Source: Firmicutes bacterium ASF500
GTDB lineage: Bacteria; Bacillota; Clostridia; Oscillospirales; Oscillospiraceae
DNA: 64,000 bases
Direction: 5' to 3'
NCBI GenBank assembly: GCA_000492175.2
Contig: CP097573.1
Location: 806,001 to 870,000, forward strand
In this document: positions 44,221 through 51,735 of the stretch, one piece after another
How positions within the stretch are numbered: position 1 is the first letter of the stretch
Layout of the letters: each line of letters starts with the position of its first letter
Notes under the pieces: model-generated
The model's database searches: none
The model's input: only the letters and a program-made list of their open reading frames with translations
Told to the model about the DNA's origin: nothing
Translations under genes and position numbers: made by a program

Positions 44221-46128
44221 ATGACCCGAAAACAGAAAAAGATGCTCCGGCGCATCGTGATTGCCTTTGTGTTGTTTGTCGCCGCCCTCCTCCTGCCCAC
44301 CATCTGGCTGTCCGGGCCCATCCCGCTGCTCAGTATGATTCAGGACCGGGGCGGCTGTGGGGCCTATGCCCTGGCAAAATGGCCGCTGTTTCTGATCCCC
44401 TATCTGGTGATCGGCTGGGACGTGCTCTGGAAAGCCATCCGCAACATCCTCAACGGCCAGGTCTTTGACGAAAACTTCCTCATGTGCGTGGCCACCATCG
44501 GAGCGCTCATCATCGGCGAATACCCCGAGGCAGTGGCGGTAATGCTGTTTTACCAGGTGGGCGAGCTGTTCCAGAATGTGGCCGTCTCCCGCTCCCGGCA
44601 GTCCATCTCCCAGCTGATGGACATCCGCCCCGACTACGCCAACATCCAGCGGGACGGCCAGCTGGTCCAGGTGGACCCGGAGGAGGTGGCGGTAGGGGAC
44701 GTGATCGTCATCAAGGCCGGGGAGCGGGTGCCCCTGGACGGCACTGTTCTGGAGGGAACCTCCGCTCTGGACACCGCCGCCCTCACCGGCGAATCCCTCC
44801 CCCGGGACGTGGCCGCGGGGGACGAGGTGATCTCCGGCTGTGTCAATCTGTCCGGCCTGCTCCATGTGAAGGTAGGGAAACCCTTCGGACAGTCCACCGT
44901 GGCCCGTATCCTGGACCTGGTGGAGAACTCCAGCGAGAAAAAGGCCCAGGCGGAGCACTTCATTACCAAATTCGCCCGGTACTACACCCCCATCGTGGTC
45001 TTCGCCGCCCTGGCCCTGGCGGTAATCCCCTCCCTGCTGGACGGCCAGTGGGGGATTTGGGTGCCCCGGGCGCTGAACTTCCTGGTGGTGTCCTGCCCCT
45101 GCGCCCTGGTCATCTCCATCCCCCTCAGCTTCTTTGGGGGCATCGGCGGGGCCTCCAAGCAGGGCATCCTGGTGAAGGGGAGCAACTACCTGGAGGCCCT
45201 GGCCCAGGCCGGGGTGGTGGTCTTCGACAAGACGGGCACCCTCACCCAGGGGAAATTTTCCGTCGCGGCGGTCCATCCGGATGGAATGTCCGAGGAGGAG
45301 CTGCTGGAGCTGGCCGCCCTGGCGGAGCAGTTCTCCACCCACCCCATCTCTAAATCCATCGTCGCCGCCTGGGGCGGAACGCCCGACCAGAGCCGGGTCT
45401 CTGACGTGGAGGAGATCGCCGGTCACGGCGTCCGGGCGGTGATCGACGGCCGGGCCGTGCTGGCGGGCAACGGGAAGCTGATGGCCCGGGAGGGTATCCC
45501 CCTCCCCTCGGACCACGATCACCCGGGCACCGTCATCCATGTGGCGGCGGAGGGCAGATACGCCGGACATCTGGTCATCGCCGACCAGCCCAAGGAGACC
45601 TCCGCCCAGGCCCTGCGGGAGCTGAAGGCGGCGGGGGTACGGCAGACCGTTATGCTCACCGGCGACGCCCAGGGGGCCGCTCAGGCAGTGGCCCAGGAGC
45701 TGGGCCTGGACCGGTTTTACGCTCAGCTCCTGCCCACCGACAAGGTGGAGCGGGTGGAGGACCTCCTCCAGGAGAAGGGCCCCAAGGAGACGCTGGTCTT
45801 TGTGGGGGACGGCATCAACGACGCCCCCGTTCTCTCCCGGGCGGACATCGGGGTGGCTATGGGGGCCCTGGGCTCCGACGCGGCCATTGAGGCGGCGGAC
45901 ATCGTCCTCATGGACGACGACCTGCTCAAGCTCACGGCGGCGGTGCGCATCGCCCGGAAAACGCTGTCCATTGTGCGGCAGAATGTGGTCTTTGCCCTGG
46001 GGGTGAAGCTGCTGGTGCTGATCCTCTCCGCCGTGGGTCTCGCCAACATGTGGGCGGCGGTGTTCGCCGACGTGGGGGTGTCCGTGCTGGCGATTTTAAA
46101 CGCGAGCCGGATGCTGAAAGCAAAATAA
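44221..46128 (+). CDS. P1B-type heavy-metal (Zn/Cd/Pb) translocating ATPase
   Basis: 635 residues. Exports divalent metal across the membrane. TGES actuator loop (TAALTGESLPRD), metal-binding SCPCAL (Ser291-Leu296), phosphorylation site Asp336 in FDKTGTLTQ, HP motif THPISKSI and GDGINDAPVLSRADIGVAMG. The CPC motif with Lys in the last helix region (GVKLLVLILSAVGLANMWAAVFADVGVSVLAILNA) fits the Zn/Cd/Pb subgroup. No N-terminal HMA domain; that domain is a separate gene upstream. Weak GAGG before ATG. Confidence 0.95.
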   Translation: MTRKQKKMLRRIVIAFVLFVAALLLPTIWLSGPIPLLSMIQDRGGCGAYALAKWPLFLIPYLVIGWDVLWKAIRNILNGQVFDENFLMCVATIGALIIGEYPEAVAVMLFYQVGELFQNVAVSRSRQSISQLMDIRPDYANIQRDGQLVQVDPEEVAVGDVIVIKAGERVPLDGTVLEGTSALDTAALTGESLPRDVAAGDEVISGCVNLSGLLHVKVGKPFGQSTVARILDLVENSSEKKAQAEHFITKFARYYTPIVVFAALALAVIPSLLDGQWGIWVPRALNFLVVSCPCALVISIPLSFFGGIGGASKQGILVKGSNYLEALAQAGVVVFDKTGTLTQGKFSVAAVHPDGMSEEELLELAALAEQFSTHPISKSIVAAWGGTPDQSRVSDVEEIAGHGVRAVIDGRAVLAGNGKLMAREGIPLPSDHDHPGTVIHVAAEGRYAGHLVIADQPKETSAQALRELKAAGVRQTVMLTGDAQGAAQAVAQELGLDRFYAQLLPTDKVERVEDLLQEKGPKETLVFVGDGINDAPVLSRADIGVAMGALGSDAAIEAADIVLMDDDLLKLTAAVRIARKTLSIVRQNVVFALGVKLLVLILSAVGLANMWAAVFADVGVSVLAILNASRMLKAK

Positions 46129-46131
46129 AAG

Positions 46132-46172
46132 CCGGAGCCTCTGTGTGATAAGACGCAGAGGCTCCGGTCCTT
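46132..46172. terminator. Bidirectional terminator between ATPase and deacetylase genes
   Basis: CCGGAGCCTCTG (46132-46143) pairs with CAGAGGCTCCGG (46156-46167); T-rich sequence follows and A-rich sequence precedes it. Confidence 0.9.
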
Positions 46173-46174
46173 AT

Positions 46175-47212
46175 TTATTTGGGGTTCGGGTAGGCGTAGA
46201 CAATGGGCTTGACCTCCGGGGTCAGGGCCTCCAGCGTAAAGCCAGCCGCCTGATAGCCCTCAATGATGTCGGGCAGAGCGGCGACCATATTGGTGTAGCG
46301 CTTGCTGTCGTGGGCGAGGAGGATGATCCGGTCCGTGACCTTGATGTCTGACAGGGCGTTTTTAGCCAGCACAGCGGCGGAGGGGGTGCGGCGCACCGCG
46401 TCGCCGGTCATCCGGTTCCAGTCGTAGTAGACAAAGCCCCTGCGGGTCATCTCGCTGACAATCTCCTGGTAAATCTGTCCGTTGTAGGCGTTGATGCTCC
46501 CGCCGGGAAAGCGGAAGACCTGGGGGGCCACTCCGGTGGCCTCCAAAATCTCATCATACATCTGGGCAAAATCGTCCAGATAGGCCTCCACCGAGCTGTA
46601 CACGGTCTCATAGTCGTGGGTATAGCTGTGGACGCCGATGGTGTGCCCGGCGGCCACGATGTCCCGCATCCACTGTCTGGACTGCTCCGTGCCCTGATTC
46701 ACCACGAAGAACGTCCCTTTGACGCCGTAGCGCTCCAGAATCTCCAGCACCTCCGGGGTCCGGGCCGAGGGCCCGTCGTCAAAGGTGAGGTAGGCCGTTT
46801 TACCCTCGGACACGCTGTTCCACTCATGGGGCTGGGCGTAGAGCTCCGGGTAGAGGTCCTGATAGGCGGGGCGCTCCGGCTCCGGAAGGACCTCCCCGGG
46901 GGTGGGGTCACCGGCAGCGGGTCCGCCGGCGGGGGGCTCCTCCCCGCCAGCCGGAGGAAGCGGCTCGTCGGGAGGCTCCACCGGCTCAGACTGCCGCAGG
47001 AGAAGGAGCTCGTTCCGAACACGCACCAGCTCCGCCCCCAGATAGGCGGACAGACAAGCTCCCGCCAACGCTAACATCAAAAGGAGCAGAACGGAAAACC
47101 GGACGCCCTTCCTCCCTGCGGCCCGCTTGCCGCCGGAGGGCAGAGCGCCCAGTCCAACGCCCTGCGGAGTTTCCTTCGCCACTCCCCGCTCCGTGCCAAT
47201 GAACTGTTCCAT
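46175..47212 (-). CDS. Membrane-anchored polysaccharide deacetylase
   Basis: 345 residues. N-terminal cytoplasmic stretch, one membrane helix (VRFSVLLLLMLALAGACLSAYLGAELV), a Pro/Glu/Gly-rich spacer, then a carbohydrate esterase 4 domain: LTFDDGPSARTPEVLEILERYGVKGTFFV, HTIGVHSYTHDY (HxxxH metal ligands) and FRFPGGSINAY. Probably deacetylates peptidoglycan or another wall glycan outside the cell. ATG at 47212 chosen; GTG at 47230 is possible but lacks a ribosome site. Confidence 0.92.
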   Translation of the reverse strand: MEQFIGTERGVAKETPQGVGLGALPSGGKRAAGRKGVRFSVLLLLMLALAGACLSAYLGAELVRVRNELLLLRQSEPVEPPDEPLPPAGGEEPPAGGPAAGDPTPGEVLPEPERPAYQDLYPELYAQPHEWNSVSEGKTAYLTFDDGPSARTPEVLEILERYGVKGTFFVVNQGTEQSRQWMRDIVAAGHTIGVHSYTHDYETVYSSVEAYLDDFAQMYDEILEATGVAPQVFRFPGGSINAYNGQIYQEIVSEMTRRGFVYYDWNRMTGDAVRRTPSAAVLAKNALSDIKVTDRIILLAHDSKRYTNMVAALPDIIEGYQAAGFTLEALTPEVKPIVYAYPNPK

Positions 47213-47250
47213 GCCCCACACCGCTTCCACGATCAGTATTTCTAACTACG

Positions 47251-47279
47251 ATACTACACTTGTCGTAAATTGTAGTCAA
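47251..47279 (-). promoter_or_regulatory. Promoter with BlaI/MecI-like operator before the deacetylase
   Basis: Minus strand TTGACT (47279 to 47274), 17-bp spacer, TAGTAT (47256 to 47251). On the plus strand TACTACACTTGTCGTA (47252-47267) matches the BlaI/MecI box TACTACA-nn-TGTAGTA with one mismatch and covers the -10. A second ACTAC...GTAGT pair flanks it. Confidence 0.6.
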
Positions 47280-47313
47280 GTTACAGTGTGGTTACAAAAT
47301 TCGACGGTCTTTT

Positions 47314-47342
47314 CAGGTGGAAAAGCTTGGAATTTTCACCTG
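47314..47342 (-). terminator. Possible terminator of uvrC
   Basis: CAGGTG (47314-47319) pairs with CACCTG (47337-47342), extended by AAAA/TTTT inside. The U-run is not clear on the minus strand. Confidence 0.4.
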
Positions 47343-47346
47343 CGGG

Positions 47347-49170
47347 TCACGATTCCCCTCCCTGGAAATAGTCATACACCGCCTGGGCGGTATTTTTGGG
47401 CACAACCTCCCGGAGCTGCTCCAGGGAGGCCCCTTTGATGGCTTTCACGGTCTTAAAGTGCTTCAAAAGCTGCTGCCGCCGCTTCTCCCCCACCCCGGGT
47501 ATCTTGTCCAGGACGGAGGTCTTGACGTGCCCCGCCTGGAGCTGCCGGTGGTACTCGATGGCGAAGCGGTGGGTCTCCTCCTGAATTTGGCCGATCAGCG
47601 CGAACACCGCCGGGATGGACTGAATGCCGATCTCCCGGCCGTCTGGGTGGACCAGGGCCCGGGTGCGGTGGCGGTCGTCCTTCACCATGCCGAAGGCGGG
47701 GATATTCAGGTTCAGGGTCTCCAGCACCCGCCGGGCCACCCTGACGTGCTCCAGGCCGCCGTCGATGAGGAGCAGGTCGGGCTTATCGGAAAATTTCTCG
47801 TCCCCGTCCAGATACCGGCGAAAGCGGCGGGTGAGCACCTGCTCCATGGAGGCGTAGTCGTCAGGGCCGTCCATGTCCTTGAGCTTGAACCGGCGATAAT
47901 CCCGTTTCAGGGGCCTGCCGTCCACATAGACCACCATGGAGGCCACGATGTCGCTGGCCCCCTGGTTGGAGATGTCGTAGGACTCCATCCGCTTGGGGGG
48001 CGCCTCCAGGCTGAGCATCTTCCCAAGGGCCTCCAGGAGCTTGTTCCGCCGCTCCTCGTGAGTGGTGGCCCGCTCCACCTCCTCCCGGGCGTTCTGGTCT
48101 GCCATTTTGATCAGGTCCATCTTGGCCCCCCGCTGGGGGGTAATGAGCTCCACCCGGTACCCCACCTGCTCGGACAGCATCCGGGTGAGGGGGACCTGGT
48201 CGGGCAGCTCGCAGGGGATCAGAATCTGCTTGGGGAGCCGGGTGCGGCCCACGTAGTACTCCCGCGTCAGGGAGGACAGCACCGCCCCCTCCTCGTCCTC
48301 CATGGGGGTCTCCAGCAGGTCAAAGTCCTTGGCGGCCAGCTCGCCGTCCATGAAGTGGAGGACGACGAAAGCGCTCTTGGCCGTCCCCCGGAAGAAGCCG
48401 GCCACGTCGGTGTCGGCCAGGGAGCCGGCGATCACCTTCTGCCGCTTGCCCAGCAGCTCGATGGCCCGGAGCCGGTCCCGGAGCTGAGCCGCCCGCTCAA
48501 ACCGCAGCTCCTCCGCCGCCCGCTCCATCTCCTGGGTCAGGTCCTTCTGCACGTCCTTGAACCGGCCCTCCAGCAGAGACATCGCCTGGGCAATGGCCTG
48601 GTCGTGCTGCTCCTTCAGCTCGTCCCCCCGGCAGTAGCCGTCACATTTGCCCATATGGAAGTTGAGACAGGGCCGCTCCTTGCCGATGTCCCGGGGGAAC
48701 TTCTTATTGCAGGAGGGCAGGCGCAGGGCGGTTTTCAGGGCGTCAATGATGCCCTGGGTGCTGTGCCGACCGGCGTAGGGGCCGAAGTACCGGGCCCCGT
48801 CCTCCGCCGCCTTGGAGGCCAGGGAGAACCGGGGGTAGGCCTCCTTGGTCAGGCGGATATAGGGGTAGCCCTTGCTGTCCTTGAGGAGGATGTTGTACCG
48901 GGGCTGGTGCCGCTTGATGAGGGAGCACTCCAGCACCAGGGCCTCAAACTCGCTGTCGGCGATGATAACGTCGAAGTGGTCGATTTGCGAGACCATGGCC
49001 CGGGTCTTCTCCGTGTGGGAGGCGGAGTCCTGAAAATACTGGCTCACCCGGTTTTTCAGCGCCTTGGCCTTGCCCACGTAGATGACGGTGCTCTGGGCGT
49101 CCTGCATGATGTAGACGCCCGGCTTTAAGGGCAGGCTGCGGGCTTTTTCTTTCAGCTCGTCAAAGGTCAT
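47347..49170 (-). CDS. uvrC: Excinuclease ABC subunit UvrC
   Basis: 607 residues. Makes both incisions in nucleotide excision repair. N-terminal GIY-YIG domain (LPLKPGVYIMQDAQSTVIYVGKAKALKNRVSQYF), cysteine cluster CNKKFPRDIGKERPCLNFHMGKCDGYC, UVR motif region, RNase H-like domain with YDISNQGASDIVASMVVYVDG and DLLLIDGGLEHV, and C-terminal helix-hairpin-helix (LDKIPGVGEKRRQQLLKHF). ATG at 49170 after GGAGGAGGG. Confidence 0.97.
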   Translation of the reverse strand: MTFDELKEKARSLPLKPGVYIMQDAQSTVIYVGKAKALKNRVSQYFQDSASHTEKTRAMVSQIDHFDVIIADSEFEALVLECSLIKRHQPRYNILLKDSKGYPYIRLTKEAYPRFSLASKAAEDGARYFGPYAGRHSTQGIIDALKTALRLPSCNKKFPRDIGKERPCLNFHMGKCDGYCRGDELKEQHDQAIAQAMSLLEGRFKDVQKDLTQEMERAAEELRFERAAQLRDRLRAIELLGKRQKVIAGSLADTDVAGFFRGTAKSAFVVLHFMDGELAAKDFDLLETPMEDEEGAVLSSLTREYYVGRTRLPKQILIPCELPDQVPLTRMLSEQVGYRVELITPQRGAKMDLIKMADQNAREEVERATTHEERRNKLLEALGKMLSLEAPPKRMESYDISNQGASDIVASMVVYVDGRPLKRDYRRFKLKDMDGPDDYASMEQVLTRRFRRYLDGDEKFSDKPDLLLIDGGLEHVRVARRVLETLNLNIPAFGMVKDDRHRTRALVHPDGREIGIQSIPAVFALIGQIQEETHRFAIEYHRQLQAGHVKTSVLDKIPGVGEKRRQQLLKHFKTVKAIKGASLEQLREVVPKNTAQAVYDYFQGGES

Positions 49171-49213
49171 GGTGTCCCTCCTCCGCCTCCCGCGCGGGGG
49201 GAGGCAAAACGTC

Positions 49214-49240
49214 AAAAAAGGCGCCGCGTTGCGGCGCCTT
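49214..49240 (-). terminator. Terminator of HPr gene
   Basis: GGCGCCGC (49220-49227) pairs with GCGGCGCC (49231-49238); on the minus strand TTTTTT follows. Confidence 0.93.
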
Positions 49241-49255
49241 TCATGATCCTGCTGG

Positions 49256-49519
49256 TTACTCGGAGAAGTCGGAAGAGATCATCTTGTACAGAGCCTCTAC
49301 CGCTTCCTTCTCGTCGGGGCCATCAGCAATCAGCTTGATGGGAGTTCCCTTCACGATGCCAAGAGACAGAACGCCAAGCAGACTCTTTGCGTTGACCTTG
49401 CGCTCCTCCTTTTCCACCCAGATGGAGCTTTTGAACTCGTTGGCCTTCTGGATGAAAAATGTAGCGGGTCTGGCATGCAGTCCAACCTGATTGTTCACGA
49501 CGGCTTCCTGACTATACAT
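49256..49519 (-). CDS. HPr-family phosphocarrier protein
   Basis: 87 residues. His15 (VGLHARPAT) is the PTS phosphorylation site and Ser46 (AKSLLGVLSLG) the HPr-kinase regulatory site, so it can serve both sugar transport and CcpA-type catabolite control. No PTS enzyme gene is nearby. ATG at 49519 chosen because GGAGG lies 7-8 bases upstream. Confidence 0.95.
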   Translation of the reverse strand: MYSQEAVVNNQVGLHARPATFFIQKANEFKSSIWVEKEERKVNAKSLLGVLSLGIVKGTPIKLIADGPDEKEAVEALYKMISSDFSE

Positions 49520-49557
49520 ATCGCGTACCTCCGCCCTATTCATTAGGATGTGTGCCT

Positions 49558-49587
49558 AGCATAGCAGATTTATCCCGGTTTCGTCAA
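49558..49587 (-). promoter_or_regulatory. HPr gene promoter
   Basis: Minus strand TTGACG (49587 to 49582), 18-bp spacer ending TGC, TATGCT (49563 to 49558). Confidence 0.7.
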
Positions 49588-49730
49588 TGGACATTTGCAC
49601 AAATATTACCGGAATATTTACCCGCTTTTACGGGATAAATTTCAGTTTTTGCTCCATTTTTTCTTTGTTCCCCGTGAAATCAATCGTTTTTTGCGATTTT
49701 TCACTGTTTTTCCATACAAAACAACATTTG
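49588..49730. other. AT-rich spacer between HPr and ECF sigma promoters
   Basis: No gene seen. It holds two short inverted repeats (AATATT-ACCGG-AATATT near 49606-49622 and ACCCG-CTTTTA-CGGGA near 49620-49637) and is much richer in A/T than the surrounding genes. Confidence 0.4.
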
Positions 49731-49759
49731 TTACAAACATGAATTATTTCTGCTAAAAT
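49731..49759 (+). promoter_or_regulatory. Sigma-A-type promoter of the ECF sigma operon
   Basis: TTACAA (49731-49736), 17-bp spacer ending TGC, TAAAAT (49754-49759). Confidence 0.65.
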
Positions 49760-49834
49760 AGAGGAAGAAATCCTTTCCCGGCCTGTGACCTTTCTCCGGT
49801 CCGGATCGTTTTTGTAGTGAAAGGAGGCCAGAGG

Positions 49835-50311
49835 ATGAATCAAACCATCAAAATCCGTCAGATTGAAGAGGCCTACGACGCCTGGGGCGGGGCGGTCTAC
49901 CGCCTGGCTATGGTCTACCTGGGCCGTCACGCCGACGCGGAGGACGTGACCCAGGAGGTCTTTGTCCGCCTGCTCAGCCGCGCCCCCGCCTTTTCCGACG
50001 GAGAACACGAAAAACGGTGGCTCCTCCGGGTGACCGCCAATCTGTGCCGGGACCAGCTGCGGGGCTTCTGGCGCAGGCGGGTCACCGGGCTGGAGGACAC
50101 CCTCCCCGCCGCCCCGCCCCAGGAGCGGGAGGCCCTGGCCGCTGTGATGGCCCTGCCGGAGCGGTACAAGCTGCCCATCCACCTCCACTACTACGAGGGC
50201 TACTCGGTGGCAGAGGTCGGGGAGATCCTGAAGCTGGGCCAGTCAGCGGTAAAAATGCGGCTGAAACGGGGACGGGAAATGCTGAAGCTGGAATTGGAGG
50301 GCTCAATATGA
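49835..50311 (+). CDS. ECF-type RNA polymerase sigma factor
   Basis: 158 residues. Region 2 (AVYRLAMVYLGRHADAEDVTQEVFVRLLSRAPAF) and region 4 (ALPERYKLPIHLHYYEGYSVAEVGEILKLGQSAVKMRLKRGREML) with the intervening ERWLLRVTANLCRD-type segment (EKRWLLRVTANLCRDQLRGF). Directs polymerase to stress or envelope genes when released by its partner. ATG at 49835 after AAGGAGG; overlaps the partner gene by 4 bp. Confidence 0.95.
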   Translation: MNQTIKIRQIEEAYDAWGGAVYRLAMVYLGRHADAEDVTQEVFVRLLSRAPAFSDGEHEKRWLLRVTANLCRDQLRGFWRRRVTGLEDTLPAAPPQEREALAAVMALPERYKLPIHLHYYEGYSVAEVGEILKLGQSAVKMRLKRGREMLKLELEGSI

Positions 50312-51735
50312 ACATCAACCACTACCGCAGGGCGATGGACCGTATCGCCCCCGACGCTGAATTAAAGGAGCGTATTATGAAGCAGACCGAACAGAATCAC
50401 GCACGCCTCCCGGCCCGCCGGGTCCTGGCCGGAGCGCTGGCCGCCGTCCTGACCGCGGCCTGTCTGGCTACCGCCGCCTTCGCCGCCAGCCCGGAGCTGC
50501 GCACGGCGGTGCTGTCCTTCTTCCGCATGGAGGAACATGAACAGGTGCCCGGCGGCAGTGTCAGCCCGGAGGGCCCCAATATCAGCAATGCGGAGATTGG
50601 CCAGCTGGTCAAGGCCCAGTATATCAAAATGGACAAGTACTATGGCATGTCCGGAAGCCTGCTCAATGATCTGACCTGGAGTGAGGACCACAGGACACTC
50701 CTGGACTATAAATTCTGGACGGTGGAGGACAATGAACTGGTCCCCGTTCAGGTAGACATGCACACCAATCAGATCGATACCACCTACGACGGCATCCGCT
50801 ATCAGGGAGAGCTGTACTGGTTTGTCCGGGAGGGCCAGCTGTTTCTTTTCCAGGGGAGTCCTCATGGCATCGATACCCGGCCGGAGGACGAGTGGTATGT
50901 GGAACAGGTTCCCGGCCGCACCGATGTGATTCTGCTCAAGCTGGCCCAAGGGCGGCAGATGGACTACAGTGAATATCCCGTTCTCTACCATCTGGGTACC
51001 GGAGAGGTGGCGGATATTCTGTCGGGCAGCGGCGCGGACCGGCTGGAGTACGCATACGCGTGGGATTGGTCGGAGGACATGCGCCGGGTCTTTATCACAT
51101 GCGGCGACGGAATCAATGGACAGCATACCTGGCTGTGCGATCTGGACTCCAAGACCCTCACCCGGCTGGAGGAGCTGGCCGGCCTGGAGGAGGAGGCTTC
51201 CGCCAGCTTTATAGACAACGACACGCTGATCCTCACCACTCACACCACATCGGAGGAGGACGATACCTGGCAAACTGTTACCTGCTATGCCTATGACATC
51301 TCCTCCGGACAAAAAATCAAAACTTTGGATCAAGCCCACTGCTACCGGTGGTGGGAGGAGAAGCCCTATGGCGCTCAGCTGTTCGGCAAAAGATGCGTCT
51401 ATATCACCGAGACGGGACAGGTCCAGATCGTCGATCTGAAAACCGGGGTACAGACCACCGTAGAGGGCTTTACCTTCCAAAAGGGCGATGAGTTTTCCAT
51501 CAGCCCCTCCGGAAACAAACTGCTGTACTTTTCCATGGACCCCGAAATGGAAAGTTTGGGTATTGCCCGGCTGGGTCTGGTGGACCTGGAGAAGGGCACC
51601 TTTATCGCGTTCGACCGTGAGGGATATCAGAACCTCCATGAGGAGGGCATCGGCTGGGACGATGACAACACTGTGAGCATCAGCGCCCGCACCCCCGATG
51701 GTGAGACCCGTTATCTGCTCCTGTATCAGTTCTGA
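50308..51735 (+). CDS. Membrane anti-sigma-factor-like protein with extracellular beta-propeller-like domain
   Basis: 475 residues. A short N-terminal cytoplasmic part (YRRAMDRIAPDAELKERIMKQTEQ) that could hold the sigma factor, one membrane helix (VLAGALAAVLTAACLATAAFAA), then about 400 residues outside with repeated W/G-D strand patterns (AYAWDWSEDMRRVFITCGDG, TWLCDLDSKTLTRLEELAGL, ISPSGNKLLYFSMD) like a beta-propeller. Translationally coupled to the sigma gene (ATGA), which supports a regulator role. The zinc HxxxCxxC motif of ZAS anti-sigmas is absent. It could be a signal-binding sensor. Confidence 0.8.
   Translation: MNINHYRRAMDRIAPDAELKERIMKQTEQNHARLPARRVLAGALAAVLTAACLATAAFAASPELRTAVLSFFRMEEHEQVPGGSVSPEGPNISNAEIGQLVKAQYIKMDKYYGMSGSLLNDLTWSEDHRTLLDYKFWTVEDNELVPVQVDMHTNQIDTTYDGIRYQGELYWFVREGQLFLFQGSPHGIDTRPEDEWYVEQVPGRTDVILLKLAQGRQMDYSEYPVLYHLGTGEVADILSGSGADRLEYAYAWDWSEDMRRVFITCGDGINGQHTWLCDLDSKTLTRLEELAGLEEEASASFIDNDTLILTTHTTSEEDDTWQTVTCYAYDISSGQKIKTLDQAHCYRWWEEKPYGAQLFGKRCVYITETGQVQIVDLKTGVQTTVEGFTFQKGDEFSISPSGNKLLYFSMDPEMESLGIARLGLVDLEKGTFIAFDREGYQNLHEEGIGWDDDNTVSISARTPDGETRYLLLYQF

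Noticed and set aside
43303..45570. 755-codon minus-strand open frame opposite the metal module
   Set aside because: Antisense of the P1B-ATPase and HMA genes; His/Gly/Gln-rich composition and no start site.
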